Positions 1 to 7,530 of a stretch of DNA of 40,418 nucleotides are shown here, piece after piece (positions within the stretch are counted from its first letter, which is position 1; each line of letters opens with the position of its first letter). The notes beneath the pieces are model-generated. The model did no database searches. It was not told the origin of the DNA and saw nothing but the letters and a program-made list of their open reading frames with translations. The stretch is from the NCBI GenBank assembly GCA_018694115.1, contig JABHNB010000002.1, forward strand, positions 1-40,418, given 5' to 3'. Both the position numbers and the translations under genes were made by a program. The DNA is from an archaeon. GTDB lineage: Archaea; Nanobdellota; Nanobdellia; Pacearchaeales; GW2011-AR1.

Positions 1-456
1 ATTGTAGGCTACCCAAATATTGGAAAATCAACCCTAATTAACCTCTTAGCTCCACAAACTAGAGCAAAAGTTTCTGCAGTCTCTGGGACCACTAAGAAGA
101 CGCAATGGGTGAGGACTGGAAGGCTCAGAATCATGGATTCGCCAGGAGTCGTCCCATTCGGAGATCGAAATGTCCAAATCGGTATGACCGCCTCAAAAGA
201 CCCACATAAAATCAAAAATCCAGAAAAAGTAGCCATCAGAATAATCGAGTTCCTCATAAAGAAAAACCGAGCACTTCTAAGGAAATTCTATGATATTGAT
301 GTCGAAGGCGAATCAAGGGATAAAGATGCCTACGAAGTCTTCGAAGATATCGCAAGAAAGAAAGGATTTCTCCTAAAGGGCGGAATTGTTGATGAAAATA
401 GAACCTCCATCAAGATAATCGATGATTGGCAAAGGGGCCGAATCAAACTGAAATAA
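1..456 (+). CDS. Circularly permuted GTPase (YlqF/NOG-like), 3' part only
   Basis: The reading frame is open from base 1 and ends at a TAA at 454-456, giving the last 151 residues of a protein that begins before the window. It starts on the P-loop (G1) GYPNIGKST, then has a Ser/Thr-rich G2 region (SGTTKKTQ) and G3 DSPG, followed by a helical C-terminal region. No G4 (NKxD) follows G3, as expected for circularly permuted GTPases of the YlqF/RbgA/NOG group, where G4-G5 come before G1. Family members act in ribosome assembly; that role is inferred here. The missing N-terminus should carry G4/G5. Confidence 0.85.
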   Translation: MVGYPNIGKSTLINLLAPQTRAKVSAVSGTTKKTQWVRTGRLRIMDSPGVVPFGDRNVQIGMTASKDPHKIKNPEKVAIRIIEFLIKKNRALLRKFYDIDVEGESRDKDAYEVFEDIARKKGFLLKGGIVDENRTSIKIIDDWQRGRIKLK

Positions 457-460
457 AAAT

Positions 461-527
461 CTAAGAAACTAGGGATCGAAACCGTGCCCGAAGACACGGC
501 CTGATTAAAATAAAAAATAATTCTTAG
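461..527 (-). ncRNA. Candidate structured RNA or 3' hairpin with UUCG tetraloop
   Basis: On the minus strand 482-499 folds into a 7-bp stem (CCGTGTC/GGCACGG, one G-U) closed by a TTCG tetraloop, one of the most stable RNA hairpin caps. A second 7-bp outer helix pairs CTAAGAA (521-527) with TTCTTAG (461-467). The element lies 17 nt after the stop of the 544-714 gene and converges on the GTPase gene. It may be a 3'-end structure or a small RNA. No C/D or H/ACA signature was recognised. Confidence 0.4.
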
Positions 528-543
528 TTTAAAAACCTATTCA

Positions 544-714
544 TTACTTACTCTTTAAGTTTGGGATCGAAGTAGCTATCACAAACACAGCTAATAACAA
601 TTCCATCCATGAACTCAATGAAAATCTAACCCCTTCAACTGGCGCAAAAAGCCAGACTCCTAGAAAGATTAAACCAATTATCAATTGAATAGCACCTAAT
701 ATTTTTCCTTTCAT
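544..714 (-). CDS. Small membrane protein (56 aa)
   Basis: This 56-residue reading frame starts at ATG 714 with an excellent Shine-Dalgarno AGGAGGT (721-727) six bases upstream. A TATA box sits at about 753-763, predicting a ~17-nt leader, unlike the leaderless neighbours. The protein starts MKGKILGAIQ and has two hydrophobic segments, roughly residues 6-24 and 36-50, separated by a short polar turn, so it is probably a two-helix membrane protein. I do not recognise the family. The strong ribosome-binding site and separate promoter make it a credible real gene despite its length. Confidence 0.65.
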   Translation of the reverse strand: MKGKILGAIQLIIGLIFLGVWLFAPVEGVRFSLSSWMELLLAVFVIATSIPNLKSK

Positions 715-720
715 ATTTTA

Positions 721-727
721 ACCTCCT
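721..727 (-). promoter_or_regulatory. Strong Shine-Dalgarno of the 56-aa membrane protein gene
   Basis: Minus-strand AGGAGGT lies 6 nt before ATG 714. It supports translation of the short frame and shows that some genes here use leadered initiation. Confidence 0.75.
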
Positions 728-769
728 TTTTACAAAAATAATAACTCAAAGGATTATATAAAACTAACG

Positions 770-1300
770 TCACTTTATCTCAAACACTTTATGAATTTCC
801 CAAGCGTCTTTCGGTTTCCGGAGAATAGTAATATTATCAAATTTTAAGTCAAAGATTGGTTTTTCTAGTGAATTGAGATATTTCCATATCAACTTAAATT
901 TTTCTTTAGTACTTCCAAGTATGAGAGTTGAGTGTGGCTTATAATCTAAATCTCTTGAATGAATCTCAACCCCAATAGCCTTCAATCCATCAATAAGTCT
1001 CTTTTGTATATCCAAACTTCCCTCAGATAACTCATTTTTTGAAACTGCAGCAATTCCATTAAACTCCTTAAAGTCTCCAAATCTTATTTTTTCAGGTTTT
1101 GACTCCATAGTCACCTTTTTCACCACCTCTTCAACCTGCCCAATGTCGTCTATAAAAAAGTTGAATTTTAAAGTTACGTGGACCGGAACATTTCTATCCA
1201 GAACTTTCATCTCACCAAACTTGAGTCCCGCACTCTTAACAAGATTTTGATGATATTCTGCAGCATCTCCACGAACAAGATAAACTATTCCATATTTCAT
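770..1300 (-). CDS. 2H phosphoesterase (2'-5' RNA ligase/LigT-like)
   Basis: The 176-residue protein carries the two HxTx motifs of the 2H superfamily: HVTL at residues 41-44 and HSTL at 123-126, each ending a beta-strand as in LigT/cyclic phosphodiesterase folds. These enzymes hydrolyse or form 2',5'- or cyclic phosphodiester bonds in RNA or nucleotides; the substrate cannot be told. The frame extends upstream to 1369, but a TATA box at 1321-1329 centred 25 nt before ATG 1300 points to a leaderless start there. It lies just beyond the outermost copy of the tRNA-Tyr 3' end (1343-1359). Confidence 0.8.
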   Translation of the reverse strand: MKYGIVYLVRGDAAEYHQNLVKSAGLKFGEMKVLDRNVPVHVTLKFNFFIDDIGQVEEVVKKVTMESKPEKIRFGDFKEFNGIAAVSKNELSEGSLDIQKRLIDGLKAIGVEIHSRDLDYKPHSTLILGSTKEKFKLIWKYLNSLEKPIFDLKFDNITILRKPKDAWEIHKVFEIK

Positions 1301-1320
1301 AAATAAAAAAGAAATTGTAA

Positions 1321-1329
1321 GTATATAAA
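1321..1329 (-). promoter_or_regulatory. TATA box deciding the 2H phosphoesterase start
   Basis: TTTATATAC on the minus strand, centred 25 nt upstream of ATG 1300, places the transcription start on the initiation codon and excludes the 23-residue upstream extension. Confidence 0.6.
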
Positions 1330-1342
1330 TTTCTCCTAGATC

Positions 1343-1359
1343 AAAAAATCCCCCACCAG
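1343..1359 (-). repeat. Partial copy of tRNA-Tyr 3' end (copy 1, outermost)
   Basis: The plus-strand string AAAAAATCCCCCACCAG matches the 3' acceptor end plus downstream T-run of tRNA-Tyr (3978-3994), with one C fewer. No tRNA precedes it. Such orphan tRNA 3' ends are typical att remnants at the far end of elements inserted at a tRNA. Confidence 0.5.
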
Positions 1360-1399
1360 AAGGCCGCAAGTTTTGTCTAACTCTTGGAGCATAATCTTC

Positions 1400-2287
1400 C
1401 TATTTCAAATATTTTTTATATTCTGCCAAATATCTTCTAAAAAACCATTGGATGAAAATGTTGTCATCTTCCTTCAGGTTAGATCTTTCCAGAGCATTAT
1501 AATAACTAGTTCTTTTAATATATTGAATATCTAATAGCGGAAAATTGTTATCCTTTAATGCGAAGTTCATCATTAGCCGAGATATCCTCCCGTTTCCGTC
1601 AGTGAATGGATGAATTGTTACAAATTTCAAATGAACCAGCGCTGCCAGTTCTACTGGATGAGTATTTTTCTTTTCCTTATTATACCAGTCGAAAAATTCT
1701 TTCAGTAAGGTATCTAATTCTAAATGCATGGGGGGCTTGAATTTTGATTGGGCAATAGCCACATTGTGATTTCTAATTTTACCTGCAATATCTTCATAAG
1801 TACTTTGCATCAAGTCTTTGTGCCATTTTAGAACAATTTGTAAATTCATATTTTTATCATGATCCAACATTTCAAAAAATACTTTTCTATGCGACTCTGC
1901 CTCTTTCGCATCCCTAAGGGGTTTAGAGTTGGGAGATATACCATTTTCCAGGAGATTTGCGGTTTCCTTTAACGTCAATGTCGACCCTTCAATCTTCTGG
2001 GAATTATATGTAAACTTAATCGCAAAATTCTCTTTAGATTTTTCCTTAGCAGATTTAGGCATTGCCTTATATTCTGTATTGAAATTCTTTTTTATTTTTT
2101 CTATATTGTTTAGAAATTTTTCTTTGTAAAACTCTTGTATAAATTCTTTTTTCTTTTTGTCTAGGTTTTCTGGAATTGAATCCCCCAGGTACAATTGCTT
2201 TTTCTTGACTGCCTTTCCATCCCGATAACTATGGACAAGATAAAAATAATCTTTCTTTCCTTTTCTAATTTTCTTTAATTCTACCAT
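1400..2287 (-). CDS. Fic-domain protein (putative AMPylase), autoinhibited class
   Basis: The 295-residue protein has the full Fic catalytic motif HPFTDGNGRISR at 226-237, with His226 and both Arg residues. An N-terminal inhibitory-helix motif fitting (S/T)xxxE(G/N) is at 96-101 (SQKIEG), where Glu100 would block ATP until displaced. Fic enzymes transfer AMP or related groups to hydroxyls on target proteins; the target is unknown. Residues 1-70 are a Lys-rich N-terminal extension. A TATA box at 2307-2316 lies 24-25 nt before ATG 2287. The gene is flanked on both sides by copies of the tRNA-Tyr 3' end, suggesting island cargo. No separate antitoxin partner is visible. Confidence 0.93.
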   Translation of the reverse strand: MVELKKIRKGKKDYFYLVHSYRDGKAVKKKQLYLGDSIPENLDKKKKEFIQEFYKEKFLNNIEKIKKNFNTEYKAMPKSAKEKSKENFAIKFTYNSQKIEGSTLTLKETANLLENGISPNSKPLRDAKEAESHRKVFFEMLDHDKNMNLQIVLKWHKDLMQSTYEDIAGKIRNHNVAIAQSKFKPPMHLELDTLLKEFFDWYNKEKKNTHPVELAALVHLKFVTIHPFTDGNGRISRLMMNFALKDNNFPLLDIQYIKRTSYYNALERSNLKEDDNIFIQWFFRRYLAEYKKYLK

Positions 2288-2306
2288 AGAAAAGAGTATA
2301 CCTACA

Positions 2307-2316
2307 TATTTATAAA
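2307..2316 (-). promoter_or_regulatory. TATA box of the Fic gene
   Basis: TTTATAAATA on the minus strand, centred about 24-25 nt upstream of ATG 2287, consistent with a leaderless transcript. Confidence 0.6.
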
Positions 2317-2344
2317 GTTATTGTTTTTGTTAAAATGTAGGGTT

Positions 2345-2363
2345 AAAATCCCCCCACCAGGAA
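2345..2363 (-). repeat. Partial copy of tRNA-Tyr 3' end (copy 2)
   Basis: Nineteen bases, AAAATCCCCCCACCAGGAA on the plus strand, are identical to the tRNA-Tyr 3' end and its T-run (3979-3997). The match stops inside the T-loop region and no tRNA body follows. It separates the Fic gene from the next two genes and looks like an attachment-site remnant. Confidence 0.6.
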
Positions 2364-2468
2364 CGGAATAAAAGTGTTCATTTAGAAATAGAATTATTCA
2401 AATTATTCTTCCTCAAAAATCAAAGGAAGAGAAAAAATTATTTTGGGGTTAAGGGTCTTAATTCTCTT

Positions 2469-2741
2469 TTATTTCCGTTCTTTTAGCTCCATGTATAGGA
2501 CCGGTGCTTCATACATCATACCTCCCCTCCTGACACCTGAGGCTCTTCGGGATTTTCCAAAGCTATAAGCATTCGCCCATTCAGGAGCCCATTCCTGTAT
2601 ATCCTTTCTTAAGCTAGCTTCGTGGCCTTCGCCATTAGAAAAACCCGTACGAGTAGCCAATGCTTGCCTAAGAATTCTTGAATTAAACTCCGGGTAATTT
2701 AAATTCACGCTCCCAATTGCTTCTAATTCTTTTTTTGCCAT
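2469..2741 (-). CDS. Unrecognised small basic protein (90 aa)
   Basis: I do not recognise this protein. ATG 2741 is chosen because a Shine-Dalgarno AAGGAGG (2752-2758) lies 10 nt upstream; the frame could extend to 2789 without support. The product begins MAKKELEAIG, is soluble, and its C-terminal half is rich in Arg and Gly (SRRASGVRRGGMM). It lies between copy 2 of the tRNA-Tyr end and the divergent Lrp-like regulator, so the regulator may control it. The 105 bases after its stop hold only AT-rich sequence and the tRNA fragment. Confidence 0.55.
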   Translation of the reverse strand: MAKKELEAIGSVNLNYPEFNSRILRQALATRTGFSNGEGHEASLRKDIQEWAPEWANAYSFGKSRRASGVRRGGMMYEAPVLYMELKERK

Positions 2742-2751
2742 ATTATCTATG

Positions 2752-2758
2752 CCTCCTT
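2752..2758 (-). promoter_or_regulatory. Shine-Dalgarno fixing the start of the 90-aa gene
   Basis: AAGGAGG on the minus strand, 10 nt before ATG 2741; the longer alternative start at 2789 has no such site. Confidence 0.55.
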
Positions 2759-2913
2759 TCAGAACGATTAAATCTAAAGTTAAGTACACTTTCTCTCTTG
2801 TTGTTTCTATTTTGTTTTTGTTTGTTCATTTTATGTTACCCCCTTAAGGTAATAATATATAGGAATAGATGTATATTAAAGTTCTTATTAAATTTTAAGC
2901 ATAAATAAGAAGA

Positions 2914-2921
2914 TTTATAAA
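2914..2921 (+). promoter_or_regulatory. TATA box of the double Lrp regulator
   Basis: TTTATAAA centred at 2917.5 is 26-27 nt before ATG 2944 but only 17-18 nt before ATG 2935. With the spacing seen at other genes here, transcription should begin at the second ATG. Confidence 0.55.
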
Positions 2922-2943
2922 GTATTTCTTATATATGTCTAAA

Positions 2944-3918
2944 ATGGAGAAAACACTTGGATATAATTTAGATAAGATCGATCGTAAGATTCTTTTTGAA
3001 TTAGATAAAAACTGCCGGGTTTCTTCAACTAAGCTTGCAAGATTAGTGAATAAATCAAGGCAAACTGTGGAGTACAGAATAAATAATCTAGTAAAGAATG
3101 GAATCATTACAGGGTTTAAGGCTTCAGTTAATCCCCACAAGCTTGGAAAAAAGCTTTACAAAATTTATCTTAATTTAAAGAATATAAAACAAAAAAAAGT
3201 AGAATTATTTGAATTTTTAAGAAGATCAAATCAAGTTTATTGGATTGGAGAATGTTCGGGGATGTGGGATATGATTTTTGGAATTTTTGCAGAAGACAAT
3301 ATTGATTTTTGGAATTTTAAAAATCGTCTAATTTCAAATTTTAGAGATATTATTTTAGAAGAAAAGGGGGATGAGATTGTAGAAGTAAACCAATTTCCAA
3401 AAATGTATTTCACTGGAGAACAAAGTGATTCGACTACCTTTGGTGGAAAAGTTATAACAAATATTTTAGACAAAAAAGATATGGAAATTCTTTCAGTAAT
3501 CTCGAGAGAAGCAAGATCTAATGTTGTGGAAATTGCAGAAAAGACTAATACAACACCCTCAATTGTAATGACTAGCTTAAAGAAAATGGAAGAGAAAAAA
3601 ATAATTATTCAGTACCGTCTAGAGGTGGATATAGATAAACTGGGCCTAGAGAACTACAAAATATTGATTGAATTAAATAAATTTAGCCATAGTGATGCGT
3701 TAAGGCTGATAGGTTTTTGTTCAAGACACAAAGAGGTGCAATATTTAATTAGGGACATGTGGAATATAGAAATAGAAATTGTAGTTGGGAACTCCCAAGA
3801 TTATTACGCCTTTGTAGAAGAATTAAAAACACAATTTCCAAATGTAATTAAAACACTAAATAACGCTTTAATCATTAGAGATGAATGGACAACTGGTTTT
3901 GAAAATTTGTTTAAATGA
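2944..3918 (+). CDS. Double Lrp/AsnC-family transcription regulator
   Basis: The protein is about twice the usual Lrp/AsnC length (324 aa) and contains two tandem units. Unit one: AsnC-type helix-turn-helix near residues 8-57 (LDKIDRKIL, then a recognition helix around SRQTVEYRI), followed by a ligand-binding RAM-like domain to about 150. Unit two: HTH near 175-235 (DKKDMEILSVISREARS), then a second RAM-like domain. It probably folds as an intramolecular pseudodimer that binds DNA in response to a small ligand; the ligand is unknown. ATG 2944 is preferred over 2935 from TATA spacing. It is divergent from the 90-aa gene and directly downstream of tRNA-Tyr, within the putative island. Confidence 0.88.
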   Translation: MEKTLGYNLDKIDRKILFELDKNCRVSSTKLARLVNKSRQTVEYRINNLVKNGIITGFKASVNPHKLGKKLYKIYLNLKNIKQKKVELFEFLRRSNQVYWIGECSGMWDMIFGIFAEDNIDFWNFKNRLISNFRDIILEEKGDEIVEVNQFPKMYFTGEQSDSTTFGGKVITNILDKKDMEILSVISREARSNVVEIAEKTNTTPSIVMTSLKKMEEKKIIIQYRLEVDIDKLGLENYKILIELNKFSHSDALRLIGFCSRHKEVQYLIRDMWNIEIEIVVGNSQDYYAFVEELKTQFPNVIKTLNNALIIRDEWTTGFENLFK

Positions 3919-3982
3919 GGACTATTTATATTTTAGTTTATGTCCAATAATATTTATTTTCTAAAGTATATAAAATCAAAAA

Positions 3983-4053
3983 TCCCCCCACCAGGAATCG
4001 AACCGGGCCACAGCGGGCTACAACCGCCTGCTCTACCAATGAGCTATGGGGGG
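3983..4053 (-). tRNA. tRNA-Tyr (GUA)
   Basis: The 71-nt cloverleaf has acceptor CCCCCCA/TGGGGGG with C1-G72, the archaeal/eukaryotic tRNA-Tyr identity pair, and discriminator A. The D arm is GCTC/GAGC and the anticodon stem GGCGG/CCGCT with loop TTGTAGC (anticodon GTA). The T arm is CCCGG-TTCGATT-CCTGG with one C-U mismatch. There is no intron and CCA is not encoded. A T-run follows the 3' end. Its 3' terminus is repeated at 2345-2363 and 1343-1359, marking it as a probable integration target. Confidence 0.95.
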
Positions 4054-4075
4054 ACTTAATTGACTAATAAAAATT

Positions 4076-4085
4076 CTTTATAAAA
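4076..4085 (-). promoter_or_regulatory. TATA box of tRNA-Tyr
   Basis: TTTTATAAAG on the minus strand is centred about 27 nt upstream of the mature tRNA 5' end at 4053, so little 5' leader is expected. Confidence 0.6.
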
Positions 4086-4100
4086 CTTCCTCTATCAGAA

Positions 4101-4577
4101 TTATCCAAACCAAATTCCAATCATTCGCCCAACATAATTAGCTAAAATGATTACTACAATCGCGATTAAAACATGCTCTCCGATTACCCTAATTGGTGAA
4201 TCTCCGCGAGATCTAGCGAGGAAATAATTGAAGGTAATTAACAGTAAAAGTCCCCAACAAATACTAACAGCTAAAGCCATCTTCAGGTCAAATAATAAAA
4301 CAGGTACAATGAAACTTAATGCAACAAAAAGCTTGACAAAGAATGTTGTAATCGTTGCCTCCCAAATAGCACGTTCATTATTTCGTTTACTAGATTCTTC
4401 TGCAATATGGATCCCCAAAGCATCAGAAAATGCGTCAGCAACAGCAATCGTAATTATTCCGCCAATAACTGCCAATCTCAGCCCAGTTCCAACTCCTAAA
4501 CCAATCATCAAACCCAATGTCGTAATAATCCCTGATGTCAAACCAAAACTCAAACCAACTTTTATTGAACCTCTCAT
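4101..4577 (-). CDS. VIT/CCC1-like membrane transporter
   Basis: The 158-residue protein has about five hydrophobic segments and the VIT1/CCC1 signature: a conserved N-terminal region (FGLTSGIITTLG) and the motif DAFSDALGIHIAEES at about 48-62, where Asp and Glu residues line the metal path in this family. Members move Fe2+ or Mn2+ by H+ exchange; the substrate here is inferred. It is shorter than the usual 220-250 residues and lacks the long cytosolic metal-binding loop. A TATA-like TTTATTAAA (4599-4607) is 26 nt before ATG 4577, and a GGGAGGAG also lies 10 nt upstream. Confidence 0.75.
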   Translation of the reverse strand: MRGSIKVGLSFGLTSGIITTLGLMIGLGVGTGLRLAVIGGIITIAVADAFSDALGIHIAEESSKRNNERAIWEATITTFFVKLFVALSFIVPVLLFDLKMALAVSICWGLLLLITFNYFLARSRGDSPIRVIGEHVLIAIVVIILANYVGRMIGIWFG

Positions 4578-4658
4578 ACAATTTTATCTCCTCCCGCTTT
4601 AATAAACTTACTATCTCCCAACCACAACGTTTAAAAGACGATTTTTTTTCAATTAACT

Positions 4659-4937
4659 ATGGTAAAGAAAAATTTAGTAAAGAGATTAAGACTAATGGGA
4701 ATTCCAATTATCGATGAAAAATCCTCCCTAAGGCGTACTACAGAGATTACTCCAAAGGTAGAAGTAGCTCCAGGAATATTTGTAAGCAAATCGGATGTCC
4801 ATGCTTATCACAGAGCACAGGCACAAAAAGAAGATCAATCTAAAGAAAAAGGATATGCTTGTCCAATGGCAGTGGCACAACACCGAAAAAACACTGCAAG
4901 AACAACAATTGGATCAGCACACTACCCTAATCATTAA
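4659..4937 (+). CDS. Unrecognised basic protein (92 aa)
   Basis: I do not recognise this protein. It is soluble and basic at the N-terminus (MVKKNLVKRLR). The last third contains CPMAVAQHRKNTART, and His residues are frequent (AYHRAQ, SAHYPNH). A TATA box at 4629-4637 lies 26 nt before ATG 4659, supporting a leaderless gene. It is divergent from the VIT-like gene and its last 11 bp overlap the 3' end of the convergent truD gene. Confidence 0.6.
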   Translation: MVKKNLVKRLRLMGIPIIDEKSSLRRTTEITPKVEVAPGIFVSKSDVHAYHRAQAQKEDQSKEKGYACPMAVAQHRKNTARTTIGSAHYPNH

Positions 4938-6114
4938 GAGCAAAAAATTGATCCAAAAATGTAGTTGCATAAACACCAGAAGGCAATACAAACGATAAAA
5001 TCATCTTCTTTGATCCACTAAACTCTTCATCATCTTCTACAGAAACACTTAAATCAGAAACTTCTACAAGTGCCTTCCTAAAAGAACCTTTCATTCTAAG
5101 ATAAGGAATTTCCTTCAAATCAAAATCAGAAAGCTCTAATCCATGAGCTCTCAAAATCTCCTGTTCAAACTCTCCAAGTCTTCCCTTAGAAAACCTTGTC
5201 TTAAATCCCATCAAAGGACAACTTCTCTGACCTTCCTTTGAAAAATCTAATTCATCATCAAGCCCCATTTCCAAAATATCATTGAATATCTTACTCTGAA
5301 CAGAATGAATATACATCAAAAGATTCTTTCTCTCAGCACTTTTTAAGGCCCCCAACCAATCTTCTGGTTTCCGAATCAAATATCGAATAAGGTGCATCTC
5401 AAGTTTCAGATATGTCGGGAAATAGTTTTCTGCTTCATTGAAATCCTTTTCCTTACGAAGTCTCTCTCGAACCTCACGAAAATCAGCCCTTTCCATCATA
5501 GAACTATCGGTCAAAATTGTCCAAACCGCATCCTTAAATTTTTTCTTCAAAATTAGTCTTCCAATCTTAACATTATTGCCCCTCAATGATCCAAACCTTT
5601 GAGATCCAAAATAATTGGGGAATGCCTTAATTTTTCGTATACGATTTCCAGAAACTGCCGCACCTTTTTTATCCAAATCCCGCAAAATGATTCTAAATCG
5701 ATTACCCTCAAGGTAACCCATCTTAATCTTCCGTTTAACCCACTTAAAATTCTTCAAATTAATATTCGGATGACTGAAATCTTTAACCTTCTCAAGATCA
5801 GGTTTAAACACCGAAATTCTCTGACAAGTCCATGCCTTCTTATCTTTTGATCCCGCATATCCCATAGCATGAACCCCCTTACCCAAACTCCTAGCCAAAT
5901 CCCGCATCATCTGAAAATGATCCAAATCCTTTTTCTCCAACTCAAAGGCCAAGAAATCTCGCGATTCATTCACACCAAGATTACTAAGATCAACAACCTT
6001 CCTAGAAACAAAATCATCAGAAACCTTACAGTCCCAATCAGGGCCGATTTCCTCAACAATAAAATCCCCAACAAAATGCTTCAATTTTGCAGAGACTTTT
6101 CCAATATCCTTCAT
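4927..6114 (-). CDS. truD: tRNA pseudouridine(13) synthase TruD
   Basis: TruD isomerises U13 in the D arm of tRNAs to pseudouridine; the archaeal enzyme also acts on tRNA-Tyr U35 in some species. The 395-residue protein has the TruD motif AGSKDKKAWTCQ with catalytic Asp91, preceded by the N-terminal DFIVEEI region and followed by NYFGSQRFGS, the conserved stretch after the TRUD insertion. Length fits archaeal TruD. A TATA box TTTTATAA (6135-6142) is about 25 nt upstream of ATG 6114. It is a single-gene unit convergent with the 4659-4937 gene. Confidence 0.95.
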   Translation of the reverse strand: MKDIGKVSAKLKHFVGDFIVEEIGPDWDCKVSDDFVSRKVVDLSNLGVNESRDFLAFELEKKDLDHFQMMRDLARSLGKGVHAMGYAGSKDKKAWTCQRISVFKPDLEKVKDFSHPNINLKNFKWVKRKIKMGYLEGNRFRIILRDLDKKGAAVSGNRIRKIKAFPNYFGSQRFGSLRGNNVKIGRLILKKKFKDAVWTILTDSSMMERADFREVRERLRKEKDFNEAENYFPTYLKLEMHLIRYLIRKPEDWLGALKSAERKNLLMYIHSVQSKIFNDILEMGLDDELDFSKEGQRSCPLMGFKTRFSKGRLGEFEQEILRAHGLELSDFDLKEIPYLRMKGSFRKALVEVSDLSVSVEDDEEFSGSKKMILSFVLPSGVYATTFLDQFFALND

Positions 6115-6149
6115 AAAAGATTGGAGAAATCAGGTTATAAAAATCTATC

Positions 6150-7511
6150 TTAAGCAGTCTTAACTTGATCGCTCAAAAAGAATACCGTGTTTGAATCAAC
6201 CTCATGGAGCTTTCCTTCCTTTTCAAAAACTGCTAAAGCTGCAGGTAATGAGAACTTCCCCATAACTCCAACTCTAGAATAAATAATATAGGTTAATATT
6301 CTCTCCTCGCCAGCCCTTAAATCTCCAAGATTCCACTGAAGCCTTCGATTATCAACATCAAACTTATCCGGTTTAATAATTCCAAATTTCTTGTAAACCT
6401 TAACCATTCCAGGAATTTTATCAATTAAGGAAAGATTCTCAACTCCCTTTTTAGCCCGAACAGAAACCTTAACCTTCAAGGCAAATTCTCGATTCTTAGT
6501 CTTAATATGTGAAACAGATTTTGTAACTTCAATCCTAGATTCAGTATATCTCTTAAATCCTACGATAATTAATCCCGCAAGTATAATAATCAAGAATGGA
6601 AAAATATAATTTGTTCTAATCTCAACAGTGAAGTCTTCTGTAGGATCAATTCTTCCTGTCCAAGAATAGTCCACAACAAATCCTTTCCTTTCAACAGAAG
6701 TAGGCTCAATACTAAAAGTACTAAATAACCTAGAGAAAATATTCTTTCGATCTTCAATTTCTACAGTTTCAGCAACATTTCCAACGTTGATTTTACTAAT
6801 AGTATTCGACCGAATTAAAAATCCAGCCTTTGTCTCTTTTGTCGTAATCCCTTTCTTTTCCCCAAGATACAGCTTACCGTTTGCCACTTTAGTTCCCCCT
6901 AAGGTTTCAATTTCCCCATCAATAATATAAGTTCCAGCTTTCGTAATCTTTAACTTCTCCTCATCAACATCTACATCAATCCAAGTAGTTCCCATTGGGC
7001 TAAGATCAAAAGTCTCTTCAACATCAAATAGAACCGAAGAAAACTTCCCGCTAATATTTTCTAAAGAGAAATTCTCTTTATTTTGAATATAAAACTTTAC
7101 TTTTCCAGAAGTCGGATCAATTGAATCTGAACCAATTTCAATAGCATCAGCAAGATTCATAACTTTCACGGTAAACTTTTTATCATATTTTTCAACATCC
7201 CTATGATTAAGAGTATATGTAAAAGTATAATACCCCTCGATATTCAAGTTTTCAGTTGGAAGAATAGTAAAATTTCTTTCAAAGTCGGGCTCACTGACAA
7301 TAAAAGTATCTGCAGGTGCAATAACTACATCCGAAAGGGTATAAACATTATAAAATCCAGATTCTGCTCCACCAACATTTAAAGTAAAATCAACAGAACT
7401 TTCCATATCTCGAATAAGCACATTTCCCTTATGTTCTTCACTAATTTCAATTGCCGAAACAACACTAAAAGCAAACAACATTAATATCAGAAATCCAAAT
7501 AGTTTTTTCAT
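6150..7511 (-). CDS. Surface/membrane protein with signal peptide and one TM helix
   Basis: The 453-residue protein starts with a signal peptide (MKKLFGFLILMLFAFSVVSA). A beta-rich ectodomain of about 280 residues follows, then one transmembrane helix near 302-320 (FPFLIIILAGLIIVGF), and a C-terminal domain with conserved-repeat (DUF11-like) character (NRRLQWNLGDLRAGEERILTY). The topology of the last domain is uncertain. ATG 7511 is preferred to an upstream start because TTTATAAAAT (7531-7541) is centred 25 nt away and it begins exactly at the signal peptide. The function is unknown; probably a cell-envelope component. Confidence 0.7.
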   Translation of the reverse strand: MKKLFGFLILMLFAFSVVSAIEISEEHKGNVLIRDMESSVDFTLNVGGAESGFYNVYTLSDVVIAPADTFIVSEPDFERNFTILPTENLNIEGYYTFTYTLNHRDVEKYDKKFTVKVMNLADAIEIGSDSIDPTSGKVKFYIQNKENFSLENISGKFSSVLFDVEETFDLSPMGTTWIDVDVDEEKLKITKAGTYIIDGEIETLGGTKVANGKLYLGEKKGITTKETKAGFLIRSNTISKINVGNVAETVEIEDRKNIFSRLFSTFSIEPTSVERKGFVVDYSWTGRIDPTEDFTVEIRTNYIFPFLIIILAGLIIVGFKRYTESRIEVTKSVSHIKTKNREFALKVKVSVRAKKGVENLSLIDKIPGMVKVYKKFGIIKPDKFDVDNRRLQWNLGDLRAGEERILTYIIYSRVGVMGKFSLPAALAVFEKEGKLHEVDSNTVFFLSDQVKTA

Positions 7512-7530
7512 GATTAAAAAACCCCAAAAT

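Noticed and set aside
1360-1395. Possible full tRNA next to the 3'-end fragment at 1343-1359
   Set aside because: The flanking sequence does not form T, anticodon or D arms; only the terminal acceptor part matches.
1400-2741. Fic toxin-antitoxin pair with the 90-aa gene as antitoxin
   Set aside because: The Fic protein carries its own inhibitory motif, the 90-aa protein has none, and a tRNA fragment and separate promoters lie between them.
4228-4602. Plus-strand 124-aa frame opposite the VIT-like gene
   Set aside because: Antisense shadow; the minus-strand frame has membrane segments and a family motif.
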